Of a DNA stretch of 64,000 nt, positions 1 through 8,561 are shown one piece after another. Within the stretch, counting starts at the first letter, position 1. The number at the start of each line of letters is the position of its first letter. Under the pieces are notes generated by a model. The model worked only from the letters and a program-made list of their open reading frames with translations, had not been told where the DNA came from and did not search any database. Origin of the DNA: Pseudomonas azotoformans (GTDB lineage Bacteria > Pseudomonadota > Gammaproteobacteria > Pseudomonadales > Pseudomonadaceae); the NCBI RefSeq assembly GCF_900103345.1, contig NZ_LT629702.1, forward strand, positions 4,650,001-4,714,000, written 5' to 3'. The position numbers were made by a program, and so were the translations under genes.

Positions 1-1873
1 GCAACCGGTCCGGCCAATGGTTCGTCGACGTACGGCTACGCCTGCGCGGGGGAGGCTTTCGCAATCGGCGGCGTGCCGCTCAGGGGCAGAAGCCGCAGCG
101 CATCACTGAGCTGAGGAAAAGCCTCACTGACTTCGATGCCAACGAGAGTCGTCGCCAGGCGGAGCTTTCCGAATCCCTCGCCGCCATCGGCTCCGAGCCT
201 GGCCCCTCGACCGCGCAAAGGCGCGATGCCTATATCGGCGACGTCGACCGGCGGCTGGAGGAATACGACGTGCCAATCCGCCAACTCACGGCACTGGGCG
301 TTATCGACACGGTGCCCAACTACCAGATCGCCATGGTCGATTATTTGAACAAACAGTTGCTGCTCACCCGCTCCGCCGTCGAGGAGCGCCTGCGCCCCTA
401 TCGAGACACCTTGCTCGATACGGTCGGCTTGCTGGACGAAGCAACCTCCGAGATCCCCCAGAGCACCACCGATCTGGCCCAGGAAATGTCCACGCTGAAC
501 CTGGAAATGATCAGCCGCCTGGAGTACGTCGACTCACGCTTCAAGGAACTTTCGAAGCTGGGCAGCGCCGGTGCGCAGGTGATGCAGACAACTTCCAAGG
601 CACTGCCCAACCTCAACCTGCACGACCTGAAAGCCTTGCAAATAATGGTGTCGCGCTTCCTGTGCATCAAAAACGGCAACGCGCCGGAACAGCAGCAGGC
701 ACGCACCCAGCTGAGCACCATCGTGGGTATGGCCGACCTCGCTGTGCAGAGCTACCTCGATACCCTGCAAAACGATGCCGACAGCCCCTTGTCGGAGCGT
801 ATCGAGGTGCTCGATAGCCTCGTCGACCAATTCACCACTGTCGACCAGCGCCTGCTTGACCTGCATGCCGATGCACCCGAACAGGTGCTCAGGGAACCGC
901 TCAACGACCTGTACGACTCGTCGACGAATTCAACCAACGTGCGACTCACGACTTGGCGCGACTGTTGCGCGAACGCAAGGCACTGGAGCCCAAGCCAGGA
1001 CCCTCTCGGCCCGCACCGGTGGCCCCCCGCAAGGTCATCAAGACACGCTTTCACGGCGTTGTGGTCGGCGAGCCACGCGAGTCGGACCCTTCCCTGGTAG
1101 ATGTCAAAGCACCGCTGACCGGCAAGGTGATAGCCACCTTCCATGAAAAATCGCCGGGGCAGTGGGCGCAGCGGGTCGAGGAGCGTGCCCGCCCGCCAGC
1201 CTCGAAGCCGATCAGCCTGGACACCAGCCTCAAAGAGGGCCAGGCGCTTCTGGATGCAATACCCGCCACAATCAAACGTCTTGAGGGCCATTCCAATAAA
1301 CCCTGGCGCCTGCCGACAGACATCGAAGGGATGTTTCACCTGGAGGTGCCCCCCCTTGAGCGCGCGATTGAAAACATCGAGGAGGCCCTCACCCAACGCA
1401 ATCTGACTGAAATCGACCACCCCGCCGCGGCCCAACTCAAGCTCAAGCTCAATGCAGCCGTGCAGCAGCTTTACGAAGAGGGCAAAGCCACGCGCATCAG
1501 GATGATCAAGGAGCAGATTCCCGTCGCACCTCGTATTCAGTGGCTGTATGAACAGGGCGAGGTGATCGTCAGGAAAACCCTCACGCGCCGACGCCTCAAA
1601 AGCCGTAGAGACTTCCTGGACGAATACGGAGTCCACGATCGCAAGACCCAGGCCGTGTTGTGGTATGCGCACTTTCATTACCACTCGATGCAGGCAGGTA
1701 ACGAAGACTTTGTCGCCGGGCACTTCAAGACCGTTGCACAACAAAAACTCGGGGGTGCCTTTCAGACCACAGGGCTCTCAGACAAAGAGCAGATTGCCAT
1801 TGAGCGCGCAGCCATTGGCAAACCATTGGCCAAGTCGATGTTTTTCAACACGCACCCTCACAGCGAAACCTGA
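1..1873 (+). pseudogene. 3' part of a large dermonecrotic-toxin-like protein gene, frameshifted
   Basis: The gene is open from the left edge, so its start lies outside the window. One frame reads through to about base 917, after which the protein continues in another frame to the stop. Reading LYD then LVDEFNQRATHDLARLLRERK requires one extra C near 917, so a single base seems to be missing by mutation or sequencing error. The part seen is hydrophilic, helical and without signal peptide or membrane segments. Phrases such as TRFHGVVVGEP, PLTGKVIATFHEK and the closing WYAHFHY resemble C-terminal parts of very large Pseudomonas proteins with a dermonecrotic-toxin (DUF6543-type) domain. That family call is from memory and only moderately sure. 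The catalytic part would lie upstream and is not visible. Confidence 0.5.
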
Positions 1874-1881
1874 GGGCTCGC

Positions 1882-3417
1882 TCACTGCCATACCCTGCGC
1901 AAGCGCTCCAGCGCCTGGACAATCGCTGGCTCCGGTACGGCGGCGAACCCCAATACCAGGCCGGCACGTTGGTCCGCAGGCGGGCTGGATTGCGCCAGCC
2001 AGTAGCTGCTCAGGCCATTGATTTCAACCTCAGCGGCCCGCGCCAGTTCGAGCAACTGCTGCTCGCGGGCCAGGCTGTCCACGCGCACCGTCAGGTGCAG
2101 CCCGGCAGCGACACTGGGCAACTCGCCGACACCGGCCACCCCGCTTGGCCAGCCCGCCAACAAGGTATTGCGCCGGCTCAACGCGGCACGGCGCATGCGG
2201 CGGATATGGCGCTGGAAATGCCCAGCGGCCATGAATTCAGCCATCACCGCCTGGGTGCTGACCTCGGAGTGGCGCATGTCGACAGCACGGCGCCGGGCGA
2301 ACGCATCCACCAGGCCCGCCGGCAACACCAGATAGCCCAGGCGCAACGCGGGGAAGGCCACCTTGCCGAAAGTACCGACATAGAGCACGCGCCCACTGCG
2401 ATCCAGCGCGGCCAGGGGCGACAACGGTGCGCCGCTGTAGCGGTACTCGCCGTCGTAGTCGTCCTCGATGATCCATCCGCCCGTGCGCTCGGCCCAGGCG
2501 AGCAACTCCAGGCGCCGCGCCAGGCTCATCACCACCCCCATCGGGTACTGGTGGGAGGGTGTGACATAGGCCACGCGGCAATCGCTCAAGGTGTTGAGCA
2601 CCTGGCAATCAATACCTTCGCCATCCACCGGCACGCCATGCAATTTTCCGCCCGCCAGGGCGAACGCATGCCCGGCCGCACGATAGCCGGGGTTTTCCAC
2701 CGCCACGCCGTCCCCGGGCTCCACCAGCAACTGTGCACAAAGGCTGATGGCCTGCTGCGCGCCACTGGTGATCACTATTTGTTCAGCCGTGCACTGCATG
2801 CCGCGTGAGCTGCGCAAGTAGGCGGCAATCAGTCCGCGCAGGCGACCGTCGCCCGCCGGGTCGCCGTAGCACAACAGTTCCAGGTCCGGCTTGCGCCAGA
2901 ACGCCCCATTCAGCTTGGCCCAGACCTCGAAAGGGAACAGATCGAAGGCGGGCACGCCCACGCGAAATGCCCGTGGCGGCCCCGCTGGAGGCAGGGACAG
3001 GTGGTTGGTTCTTATCCGCGCCAAGCCCGCACTGTGGATAACTTCACTGTCGAGGTCTTCCGGCAAATCCGCCCATTTTGTGGATAAGGTTGGGGATAAG
3101 CCTGTTGAAAACCCTGTGGATACTTTTGTGGATAGTTTTTTTGCAGTGGGCAATTGGGCGACATAGGTACCATCGCCGACCCGGCTTTCAATAAATCCCT
3201 CCGCATATAGCTGATCGTAGGCGCGCACCACGCTGTTGCGGGAAATCGACAACGCCGTCGCCAGGTCACGGGTGGCCGGCAAGCGCGTGCCGCTGACCAA
3301 TCGGCCGTCCAGCACGCGCTGGCGCAGGGCGTCATACAGCTGGCGCGTCAGGCCTTGGCGGCGATCCAGTTCAATGCCGGCGGGGTTGAACGACAGGGGC
3401 GGCGAGACAGGTGACAT
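1882..3417 (-). CDS. MocR/PdxR-family transcriptional regulator (GntR HTH plus aminotransferase-like domain)
   Basis: 511 residues. A GntR winged helix-turn-helix covers about 15-90 (GTRLPATRDLATALSISRNSVVRAYDQL is split here by the family pattern LPATRDLA..SRNSVVRAYDQL). A fold-type I aminotransferase domain covers about 150-505, with the PLP-lysine region VGTFGKVAFPALRLGYLV. Such proteins bind PLP or a PLP-amino acid adduct and control nearby genes. The start has an AGGTCC ribosome site just upstream. It is divergent from the PaiB-like/GNAT genes, which are its likely targets. The linker at about 95-120 is unusual: it repeats LST, VST, FST and LSP and is encoded by DnaA-box-like repeats (see findings). 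The effector is unknown. Confidence 0.9.
   Translation of the reverse strand: MSPVSPPLSFNPAGIELDRRQGLTRQLYDALRQRVLDGRLVSGTRLPATRDLATALSISRNSVVRAYDQLYAEGFIESRVGDGTYVAQLPTAKKLSTKVSTGFSTGLSPTLSTKWADLPEDLDSEVIHSAGLARIRTNHLSLPPAGPPRAFRVGVPAFDLFPFEVWAKLNGAFWRKPDLELLCYGDPAGDGRLRGLIAAYLRSSRGMQCTAEQIVITSGAQQAISLCAQLLVEPGDGVAVENPGYRAAGHAFALAGGKLHGVPVDGEGIDCQVLNTLSDCRVAYVTPSHQYPMGVVMSLARRLELLAWAERTGGWIIEDDYDGEYRYSGAPLSPLAALDRSGRVLYVGTFGKVAFPALRLGYLVLPAGLVDAFARRRAVDMRHSEVSTQAVMAEFMAAGHFQRHIRRMRRAALSRRNTLLAGWPSGVAGVGELPSVAAGLHLTVRVDSLAREQQLLELARAAEVEINGLSSYWLAQSSPPADQRAGLVLGFAAVPEPAIVQALERLRRVWQ
3033..3135. repeat. Cluster of DnaA-box-like 9-mers inside the MocR gene
   Basis: Five copies of TGTGGATAA or one-mismatch variants start at 3033, 3079, 3091, 3115 and 3127. 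The last four are spaced 12, 24 and 12 bases apart. Read on the coding strand the unit is TTATCCACA, giving Leu-Ser-Thr in the linker of the regulator. Whether DnaA binds here, or the repeat is only a codon-level expansion, cannot be told from sequence. Confidence 0.55.
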
Positions 3418-3504
3418 ATTGGACCTATGAAATGAGTGCCAGATGGCTCTTTCAACGAACCATTAGCCTGCCTAGGATGCAAGCATTCGCCAAGGAATAT
3501 TTCC

Positions 3505-4143
3505 ATGTACACACCTCGCGCCTTTGCCCTCGACGATTTGCCCGAACTGCAGCAACTGATCCAGCACACCCGCCTGGCGCAACTGGTGACCTTTGGCGAG
3601 CAAGGCCTGCAAGCCAGCCACTTGCCGTTGCTGCTCAACCCCGATGAAGGCCCGAACGGCACGCTCTACGGGCACCTGGCCAAGGCCAATCCACAGTGGA
3701 AAGACCTGCAGGACGGCAGCGAAGCGCTGGTGATCTTCGCGGGTGCCGAGGCTTACATCAGCCCGGCGTTCTACCCGGCCAAGGCCGAGCACGGCAAAGT
3801 GGTACCCACTTGGAACTACATCGCCGTGCACGCCTATGGCAAAGCCGAGGTGTTCAACGATGCCGAGCGCTTGCTCGCGGTGGTCACTGCGCTGACCGAT
3901 CGCCATGAAGGCGGCCGCGCCCAGCCCTGGAAAGTCAGCGACGCCCCGGCCGACTACATCGACGGCATGCTCAAGGCCATCGTCGGCTTCGCCCTGCCGA
4001 TCGAGCGCCTGATCGGCAAACGCAAACTCAGCCAAAACCGCAGTGCGGCCGACATGGCCGGCGTGCGTGCGGGTCTGGCAACCAGCGCCGATGTGCGCGA
4101 CCAGACCCTCGCCCGTTTTATTCCTCAAGGAGCCCCAGAATGA
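3505..4143 (+). CDS. FMN-binding negative transcriptional regulator, PaiB family
   Basis: 212 residues, the usual PaiB length. The protein begins MYTPRAFA, and the family features HLPLLL near residue 35, GHLAKANPQW and VPTWNYIAVHAYG are present. The fold is a split barrel that binds flavin; PaiB of Bacillus represses sporulation and protease genes. The start is set by AAGGA ten bases upstream of the ATG. It overlaps the following acetyltransferase by ATGA, matching the paiA/paiB association of a GNAT enzyme with a PaiB protein. It is divergent from the MocR regulator. Confidence 0.85.
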   Translation: MYTPRAFALDDLPELQQLIQHTRLAQLVTFGEQGLQASHLPLLLNPDEGPNGTLYGHLAKANPQWKDLQDGSEALVIFAGAEAYISPAFYPAKAEHGKVVPTWNYIAVHAYGKAEVFNDAERLLAVVTALTDRHEGGRAQPWKVSDAPADYIDGMLKAIVGFALPIERLIGKRKLSQNRSAADMAGVRAGLATSADVRDQTLARFIPQGAPE

Positions 4144-4586
4144 GCCCGATCGACATCCGCCAGGTCACCGCCGCCGACCACGCTGCCTGGTTGCCGCTGT
4201 GGCAGGCGTATTTGAAGTTCTACGAAACCGAACTGCCGGACGCCGTCAGCCAAAGCACCTGGCAACGCCTGATCGACGCCAGCGAGCCGACCCATTCGGC
4301 CCTGGCCTGGCAGGACGGCAAGGCGGTGGGCATGGTCAATTTCATCTACCATCGCTCCAATTGGAGCATCGAGAATTCCTGCTACCTGCAGGACTTGCTG
4401 GTGGACCCGGCCCAACGCGGCACCGGCGTCGGTCGCAAGCTGATCGAATTCGTCTACGCCACCGCCAAGGCCGATGACTGCGCCAAGGTGCACTGGCTGA
4501 CCCACGAGACCAATGCCACCGCGATCCAACTCTACGAACGCATCGCCGAACGCCCTGGGTTCATCCAATTTCGCAAAGGTCTTTAA
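4140..4586 (+). CDS. GNAT family N-acetyltransferase
   Basis: 148 residues, a single GNAT domain. The acetyl-CoA pyrophosphate loop RGTGVGRKL lies at about residues 98-106, preceded by the beta-strand CYLQDLLVDP and followed by the conserved NATAIQLYERI helix. The substrate is not deducible; the closest general types acetylate small amines or amino acids. Translation is coupled to the PaiB-like gene through an ATGA overlap, so the two are probably made together. Confidence 0.88.
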   Translation: MSPIDIRQVTAADHAAWLPLWQAYLKFYETELPDAVSQSTWQRLIDASEPTHSALAWQDGKAVGMVNFIYHRSNWSIENSCYLQDLLVDPAQRGTGVGRKLIEFVYATAKADDCAKVHWLTHETNATAIQLYERIAERPGFIQFRKGL

Positions 4587-4596
4587 GGAGCGCAGC

Positions 4597-5268
4597 ATGA
4601 CTACTTCCCTCGCCGACTGGAAAGGCGCCCCGGCGCCTACCGTCAAACTGCTTGAAGGGCGCTTCATCCGCCTGGAAAAACTCGACCCGGCCCGCCATGG
4701 CGACGAATTGTTCCAGGCCCTCCAAGGCCCCGATGCCGACCCCAAGCTGTGGGACTACTTGCCGTACGGCCCCTTCCCGGAGCGCAGCGCCTTCAATGAC
4801 TGGCTGAACAACCACGCGGCCCACAGCGACCCGTACTTCTTCTGCGTGATCGACCGCCAGACTGGCCAGGCGCAAGGCCTCCTCAGCCTGATGTCCATCG
4901 TTCCCGCACAGGGCCGCATCGAAATCGGCCACGTCACCTTCGGCGCACCGATGCAGCGCTCGCCGAAAAGCACCGAGGCGGTGTACCTGCTGGCCAAACA
5001 CGCGTTCGAACAGGGCTACCGCCGCCTGGAATGGAAGTGTAACAACGCCAACGATCGCTCCAGATACGCGGCCGAGCGGTTGGGCTTCAGCTTCGAAGGG
5101 GTGTTCCGCCAGCACATGGTAGTCAAGGGCAAGAACCGCGATACCGCGTGGTACTCGATCATCGATTCGGAGTGGCTGAAGGTTGGAGCGGGGTTTGAGA
5201 AGTGGTTGTCGCAAGAGAATCAGCGCGGGGATGGGCAGGTGAAAACATTGGCGCAGTGCCGTGCCTGA
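4597..5268 (+). CDS. GNAT family N-acetyltransferase, RimJ/RimL-like
   Basis: 223 residues. The N-terminal strand LLEGRFIRLEKLDPARH and the central IEIGHVTFG, followed by TEAVYLLAKHAFEQGYRRLEW and NDRSRYAAERLGF, are typical of the RimJ/RimL and YdaF branch of GNAT enzymes, which acetylate protein N-termini or small molecules. AAGGAG lies eight bases before the ATG and decides the start. It is the last gene of the PaiB-GNAT-GNAT unit. The C-terminal 20 residues are polar and not conserved in the family. The substrate is unknown. Confidence 0.85.
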   Translation: MTTSLADWKGAPAPTVKLLEGRFIRLEKLDPARHGDELFQALQGPDADPKLWDYLPYGPFPERSAFNDWLNNHAAHSDPYFFCVIDRQTGQAQGLLSLMSIVPAQGRIEIGHVTFGAPMQRSPKSTEAVYLLAKHAFEQGYRRLEWKCNNANDRSRYAAERLGFSFEGVFRQHMVVKGKNRDTAWYSIIDSEWLKVGAGFEKWLSQENQRGDGQVKTLAQCRA

Positions 5269-5289
5269 ATCGCCAACACTGCGTTGATC

Positions 5290-5312
5290 AATGTGGGAGC
5301 CGGGCTCCCACA
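5290..5312. repeat. REP-like palindrome
   Basis: Arms AATGTGGGAGC and GCTCCCACATT flank a CGG loop. It lies between the convergent acetyltransferase and hipB genes and may also end transcription, although no T-run follows. Confidence 0.6.
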
Positions 5313-5339
5313 TTGGGTCTTCAGTGCCAGCGCCGTTAC

Positions 5340-5615
5340 CTAGAGGCTTCTGCGCACCTTCACCACCCCCATCTTCAATCCGAATGGCCGGAACACTGCA
5401 TTGAGCGATTTCAGTGTCTGATTGCCTTCGCCATGCTCGATATGCACCAAGGTGCGCACGGAGATTTTGCACATCCTGGCAAACTGGCTTTGATGCAGGC
5501 CGGTGACTTCGGTACGCAAGCGGCGTACCGCTTCGGCGATTTCCAGTGTGCCTTCTGCCAAGGCATCCTGAATGCTTTCAATCAACTGGGTGCGTTCTTC
5601 AACGGTCAAGCTCAT
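5340..5615 (-). CDS. hipB: HipB-like XRE-family antitoxin
   Basis: 91 residues. A helix-turn-helix of the Cro/CI type lies at about residues 40-80 (GLHQSQFARMCKISVRTLVHIEHGEG). It would neutralise the HipA kinase and repress the operon. The start used here sits in an ATGA overlap with the hipA stop and has GGGGA five bases upstream; an ATG twelve bases earlier is possible but has a poorer ribosome site. The gene follows hipA, the reverse of the E. coli hipBA order. Confidence 0.85.
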   Translation of the reverse strand: MSLTVEERTQLIESIQDALAEGTLEIAEAVRRLRTEVTGLHQSQFARMCKISVRTLVHIEHGEGNQTLKSLNAVFRPFGLKMGVVKVRRSL

Positions 5616-6937
5616 TTCAGTCCCCATTCTTTCAACCGCTGCGGCAGATGTTTCAACGCAATGCCGGGATGGTTCATAGTCACCGCAGGCAAGCCGCTGG
5701 CACTGAGTATGTCTGGCAAGGCTGAAAGCTGTTGCGCCGCCTCCCTCAGGTCTTCGAACAGCTTCTCGCTGTCGACAAGATCACCCAGCAAATGACATAC
5801 ACCCCGCCAATCCACGTCGCCCGCCCGCTCCAGCTCCCTGGGCCATTTGGTCGTGCGCGTGATGCCTTCGTCGTCCATTACCATCGGCGCCAAATCGTAG
5901 ATGGGTGCAAGACGCAGGGCGTTCGCTTCGCGAATGATCGAGGTATTGCGACCATGGTTGTCCGAGTTGCCGAGGATTTTGTTCAACAGATCGCGCTTGA
6001 GATACTCAGAGACCAACACCGGTACTTGATTGGACTGACCAGCCTCTCGCCACAATTCAACCAACAACGTCACCACCTCACGATGCGCCATGGCGCTGCC
6101 GGGCACCGTGACACCCGCCAATGAGTAGATTGACTCCACGGCATAGCGTTCGACCCCCTGCGCAGTGACGCGCCGATCAAAACGGTGCATCCACACACTG
6201 GGCTTGCTCGCTTCCTCCAGTGATAACCCCGACTCCGCCACGGTATCAATACCCAAGGCCTGCAAGGCTTTGTAGTAGTGGAATTCGCTACGCAGGATGT
6301 CCTGATCCGTCTGTGTGCCTTTATTGCGTGCAAACTTCACAAACCAATGTTGCTTGACCTGCTCGTCGTCCAGCACCGCATCCGGGAATAACAAACCGTC
6401 CTGGTTTTCTGTCAGCAGTAACTTTGGCGCCTCCCCGCCCGCCCCCGTGGCTCCGCCGATAGCTGCGCCTTGCTCATAGGCATACTCCAGGAATCGGTTG
6501 TCCCGCCGGATTACCTCATGACGTTCAAACCCCATGGGGGTTCGATTGTCCAAAGCCTCAACCGATTCTTTGATTCGCATATGTCCAATGGGGGCAGGCG
6601 TACTGCGCATCAGCAGAAAAAGGTCTGCACTGATGTCATCCGGTGTATCCCCACCAATACGCGCCATCAGAAAACGTTTAGCGGCACCCGCAGGTGCGAT
6701 GTCATGTACAAAAGCGGGAGCATGCTGGGCTCTACCACCCTCCCATTGCAGTGGGAACGCGGCACTCACCGAGGTGGCGAAGGGTGTCGCCAGTTCATCA
6801 AGGTGTTCCACCAGATAGCGCTGGCCATAACCAAAACTGCATCGACTTTCGAAACCCAGTTGCGGCGTATCAAATGTCAGGAGCATGGCGTCCTGCCATT
6901 TTCCTTCGGCGTAGATTTGTAGTGTCAGACGGACCAT
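5612..6937 (-). CDS. hipA: HipA-like serine/threonine kinase toxin
   Basis: 441 residues, full length for HipA. The N-terminal barrel subdomain is followed by the kinase core with KFARNKGTQTDQDILRSE, the catalytic loop GNSDNHGRNTSI and the metal-binding LAPIYDLAPM. HipA toxins phosphorylate glutamyl-tRNA synthetase in E. coli; related toxins hit other synthetases, so the target here is open. The start ATG has GGTGAG upstream. All key kinase motifs are present, so the toxin looks active. Upstream lie three phased operator-like repeats. Confidence 0.87.
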   Translation of the reverse strand: MVRLTLQIYAEGKWQDAMLLTFDTPQLGFESRCSFGYGQRYLVEHLDELATPFATSVSAAFPLQWEGGRAQHAPAFVHDIAPAGAAKRFLMARIGGDTPDDISADLFLLMRSTPAPIGHMRIKESVEALDNRTPMGFERHEVIRRDNRFLEYAYEQGAAIGGATGAGGEAPKLLLTENQDGLLFPDAVLDDEQVKQHWFVKFARNKGTQTDQDILRSEFHYYKALQALGIDTVAESGLSLEEASKPSVWMHRFDRRVTAQGVERYAVESIYSLAGVTVPGSAMAHREVVTLLVELWREAGQSNQVPVLVSEYLKRDLLNKILGNSDNHGRNTSIIREANALRLAPIYDLAPMVMDDEGITRTTKWPRELERAGDVDWRGVCHLLGDLVDSEKLFEDLREAAQQLSALPDILSASGLPAVTMNHPGIALKHLPQRLKEWGLK

Positions 6938-6947
6938 GGCTCTCACC

Positions 6948-7045
6948 TGCAATTTAATGCATTCACCAGCTGAAAAGGTGAACTGAAATTGCAATATAGT
7001 GCAGATATGAAACCCACGCACCCGCTATGAACGCAATAAAATGCA
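6948..7045. promoter_or_regulatory. Three phased operator-like repeats in the hipA promoter
   Basis: The near-palindromes TGCAATTTAATGCA (6948-6961), TGCAATATAGTGCA (6990-7003) and CGCAATAAAATGCA (7032-7045) follow the pattern TGCAnTnnAnTGCA. Starts are exactly 42 bases apart, about four helical turns. The first ends eleven bases before the hipA start codon. They are good candidates for HipB binding and DNA looping. Confidence 0.6.
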
Positions 7046-7193
7046 GACTCAAAAAGCATCGACCAAAGGAAGATGAGTTTTTAATCGCCACGCACTAGAG
7101 ACAACTCCCGCAAACCAGGGGTCGATGGCCTGACAGTTATCACCCCACCATCTCGCTAAATTCCCGGCCTCATTCATCAGAGGTTGGGATTTC

Positions 7194-8486
7194 ATGCCTT
7201 TTACACCGCACAGAGTTGCCCTTGTCATTGCCCTTGCTCTCAGCGCCGCCAGCCTTCAAACCGCACAGGCGCGGGGCGATATCGAATACACGCCGTACTG
7301 GTATCAACCCTACGATGCACTGGATGACGCGTGGGTCTACGTGCCCGAAACCAAAGCGACACCCCTCGACGGTTATCTCACCCGCAAGGCCACATCGCAC
7401 AATGGCCTGCAAGTGGCCAAGGTGCTAGAGCCTGCGTTGACTGGTTTACTGCAGTCCGGAAAACTGACCGCCGAGCAAATCAAAGCCCTGGAAAAATTCG
7501 GTGATGCGCTGGAGAAACAACCCGGCGGAATCGGTGCCAGCCTTGAGCAATTGGCTGGCAGCCAGAACGCCAACCTCGCGGGCGCAACGCAAAACACCAC
7601 GCAGCAACTCGGCAACCAATTGCTTTCAACCCTGCGCACATTGCCCGCCGACGACGAGGGACACTTCTGGGTTCAAGGCCTGGGCCACGACGGCCGCCTC
7701 GACCAACAAGGCGGCAGCGCCGGCTTGAAATACAGCACCGAAGGCCTGCTGTTGGGCGCCGACTGGGCACTGGATCACGCCTGGCGCGTGGGTGTGATGG
7801 GCGCAAAATCCACCAGCCATTTCGACACTCCACGCTTCGCCTCCGAGTTGGACAGTTGGCATCTGGGCGGTTATGCCGTGCGCCAGGACGGCCCACTGGC
7901 CCTGCGCCTGGGCGCGATCTACAGCGACCATGCGGGAAAGAACAAACGCAGCGTCAACCTGCTGGATTACAAGGAACAACTCAGGGGCCAATACAACGCC
8001 CAGAGCCAAACCCTGTTTTCCGAACTGGGCTATCAACTGGGCAGCGCGGATGTCAGCGTAGAACCCTTCGCCGGCCTCGGCTTCCAGCGTTACCACCGCG
8101 ACAGCTTCAAGGAAGCCGGTGGCCTGACTGCACTGAACGTTGGCGCACAAACCCAGCAGAACCTGAGTAGCACCGTGGGCCTTCGCCTGGCAACGGTGTA
8201 TCGATTCGATAACCAGGTCAGCCTTACGCCCCACCTCAGCACCGGCTGGAAACACCTCTACGGCGAGGTCGACAGCCAGGTGCGCCAGTCCTACGGCGCC
8301 CTGCCGGGGCTGGTTGACGGCTTCACGGTCAAGGGTACCTCGCTGGATCGCAACAGCCTGGATCTGCAAGCAGGGCTGGACCTGGCCCTGTCGAAACAAC
8401 ACACCGTCGGCCTGACCTACAGCGCCCAGGCCGCTACCAACAGCCGTAACCAAGGCCTGATGGGGCAATGGAAGATGAGCTTCTGA
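7194..8486 (+). CDS. Autotransporter-type outer membrane beta-barrel protein with minimal passenger
   Basis: 430 residues. A signal peptide covers about 1-26, with cleavage near AQARG. About 130 residues without a beta-helix passenger follow, including a helical stretch (LTAEQIKALEKFGDALEK). From about residue 155 an autotransporter barrel begins (GHFWVQGLGHDG), with alternating aromatic strands and the closing motif GQWKMSF ending in Phe as barrel proteins require. The barrel would insert through the Bam complex. With almost nothing to export it may act by itself as a porin or adhesin, or expose the short helical segment. The ATG follows GAGGTTGGGATTTC. Confidence 0.82.
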   Translation: MPFTPHRVALVIALALSAASLQTAQARGDIEYTPYWYQPYDALDDAWVYVPETKATPLDGYLTRKATSHNGLQVAKVLEPALTGLLQSGKLTAEQIKALEKFGDALEKQPGGIGASLEQLAGSQNANLAGATQNTTQQLGNQLLSTLRTLPADDEGHFWVQGLGHDGRLDQQGGSAGLKYSTEGLLLGADWALDHAWRVGVMGAKSTSHFDTPRFASELDSWHLGGYAVRQDGPLALRLGAIYSDHAGKNKRSVNLLDYKEQLRGQYNAQSQTLFSELGYQLGSADVSVEPFAGLGFQRYHRDSFKEAGGLTALNVGAQTQQNLSSTVGLRLATVYRFDNQVSLTPHLSTGWKHLYGEVDSQVRQSYGALPGLVDGFTVKGTSLDRNSLDLQAGLDLALSKQHTVGLTYSAQAATNSRNQGLMGQWKMSF

Positions 8487-8503
8487 CCCACCAAACTCCA
8501 GGC

Positions 8504-8529
8504 AAAAAAAGGGGGGCACCTGCCCCCCC
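8504..8529 (-). terminator. Intrinsic terminator of oadA
   Basis: On the minus strand a GGGGGGCA/TGCCCCCC stem is followed by seven T. It lies beyond the oadA stop and separates it from the convergent autotransporter gene. Confidence 0.8.
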
Positions 8530-8561
8530 GAGGATTAAGCTGTAGTGTCGAAGGCTGTTAT

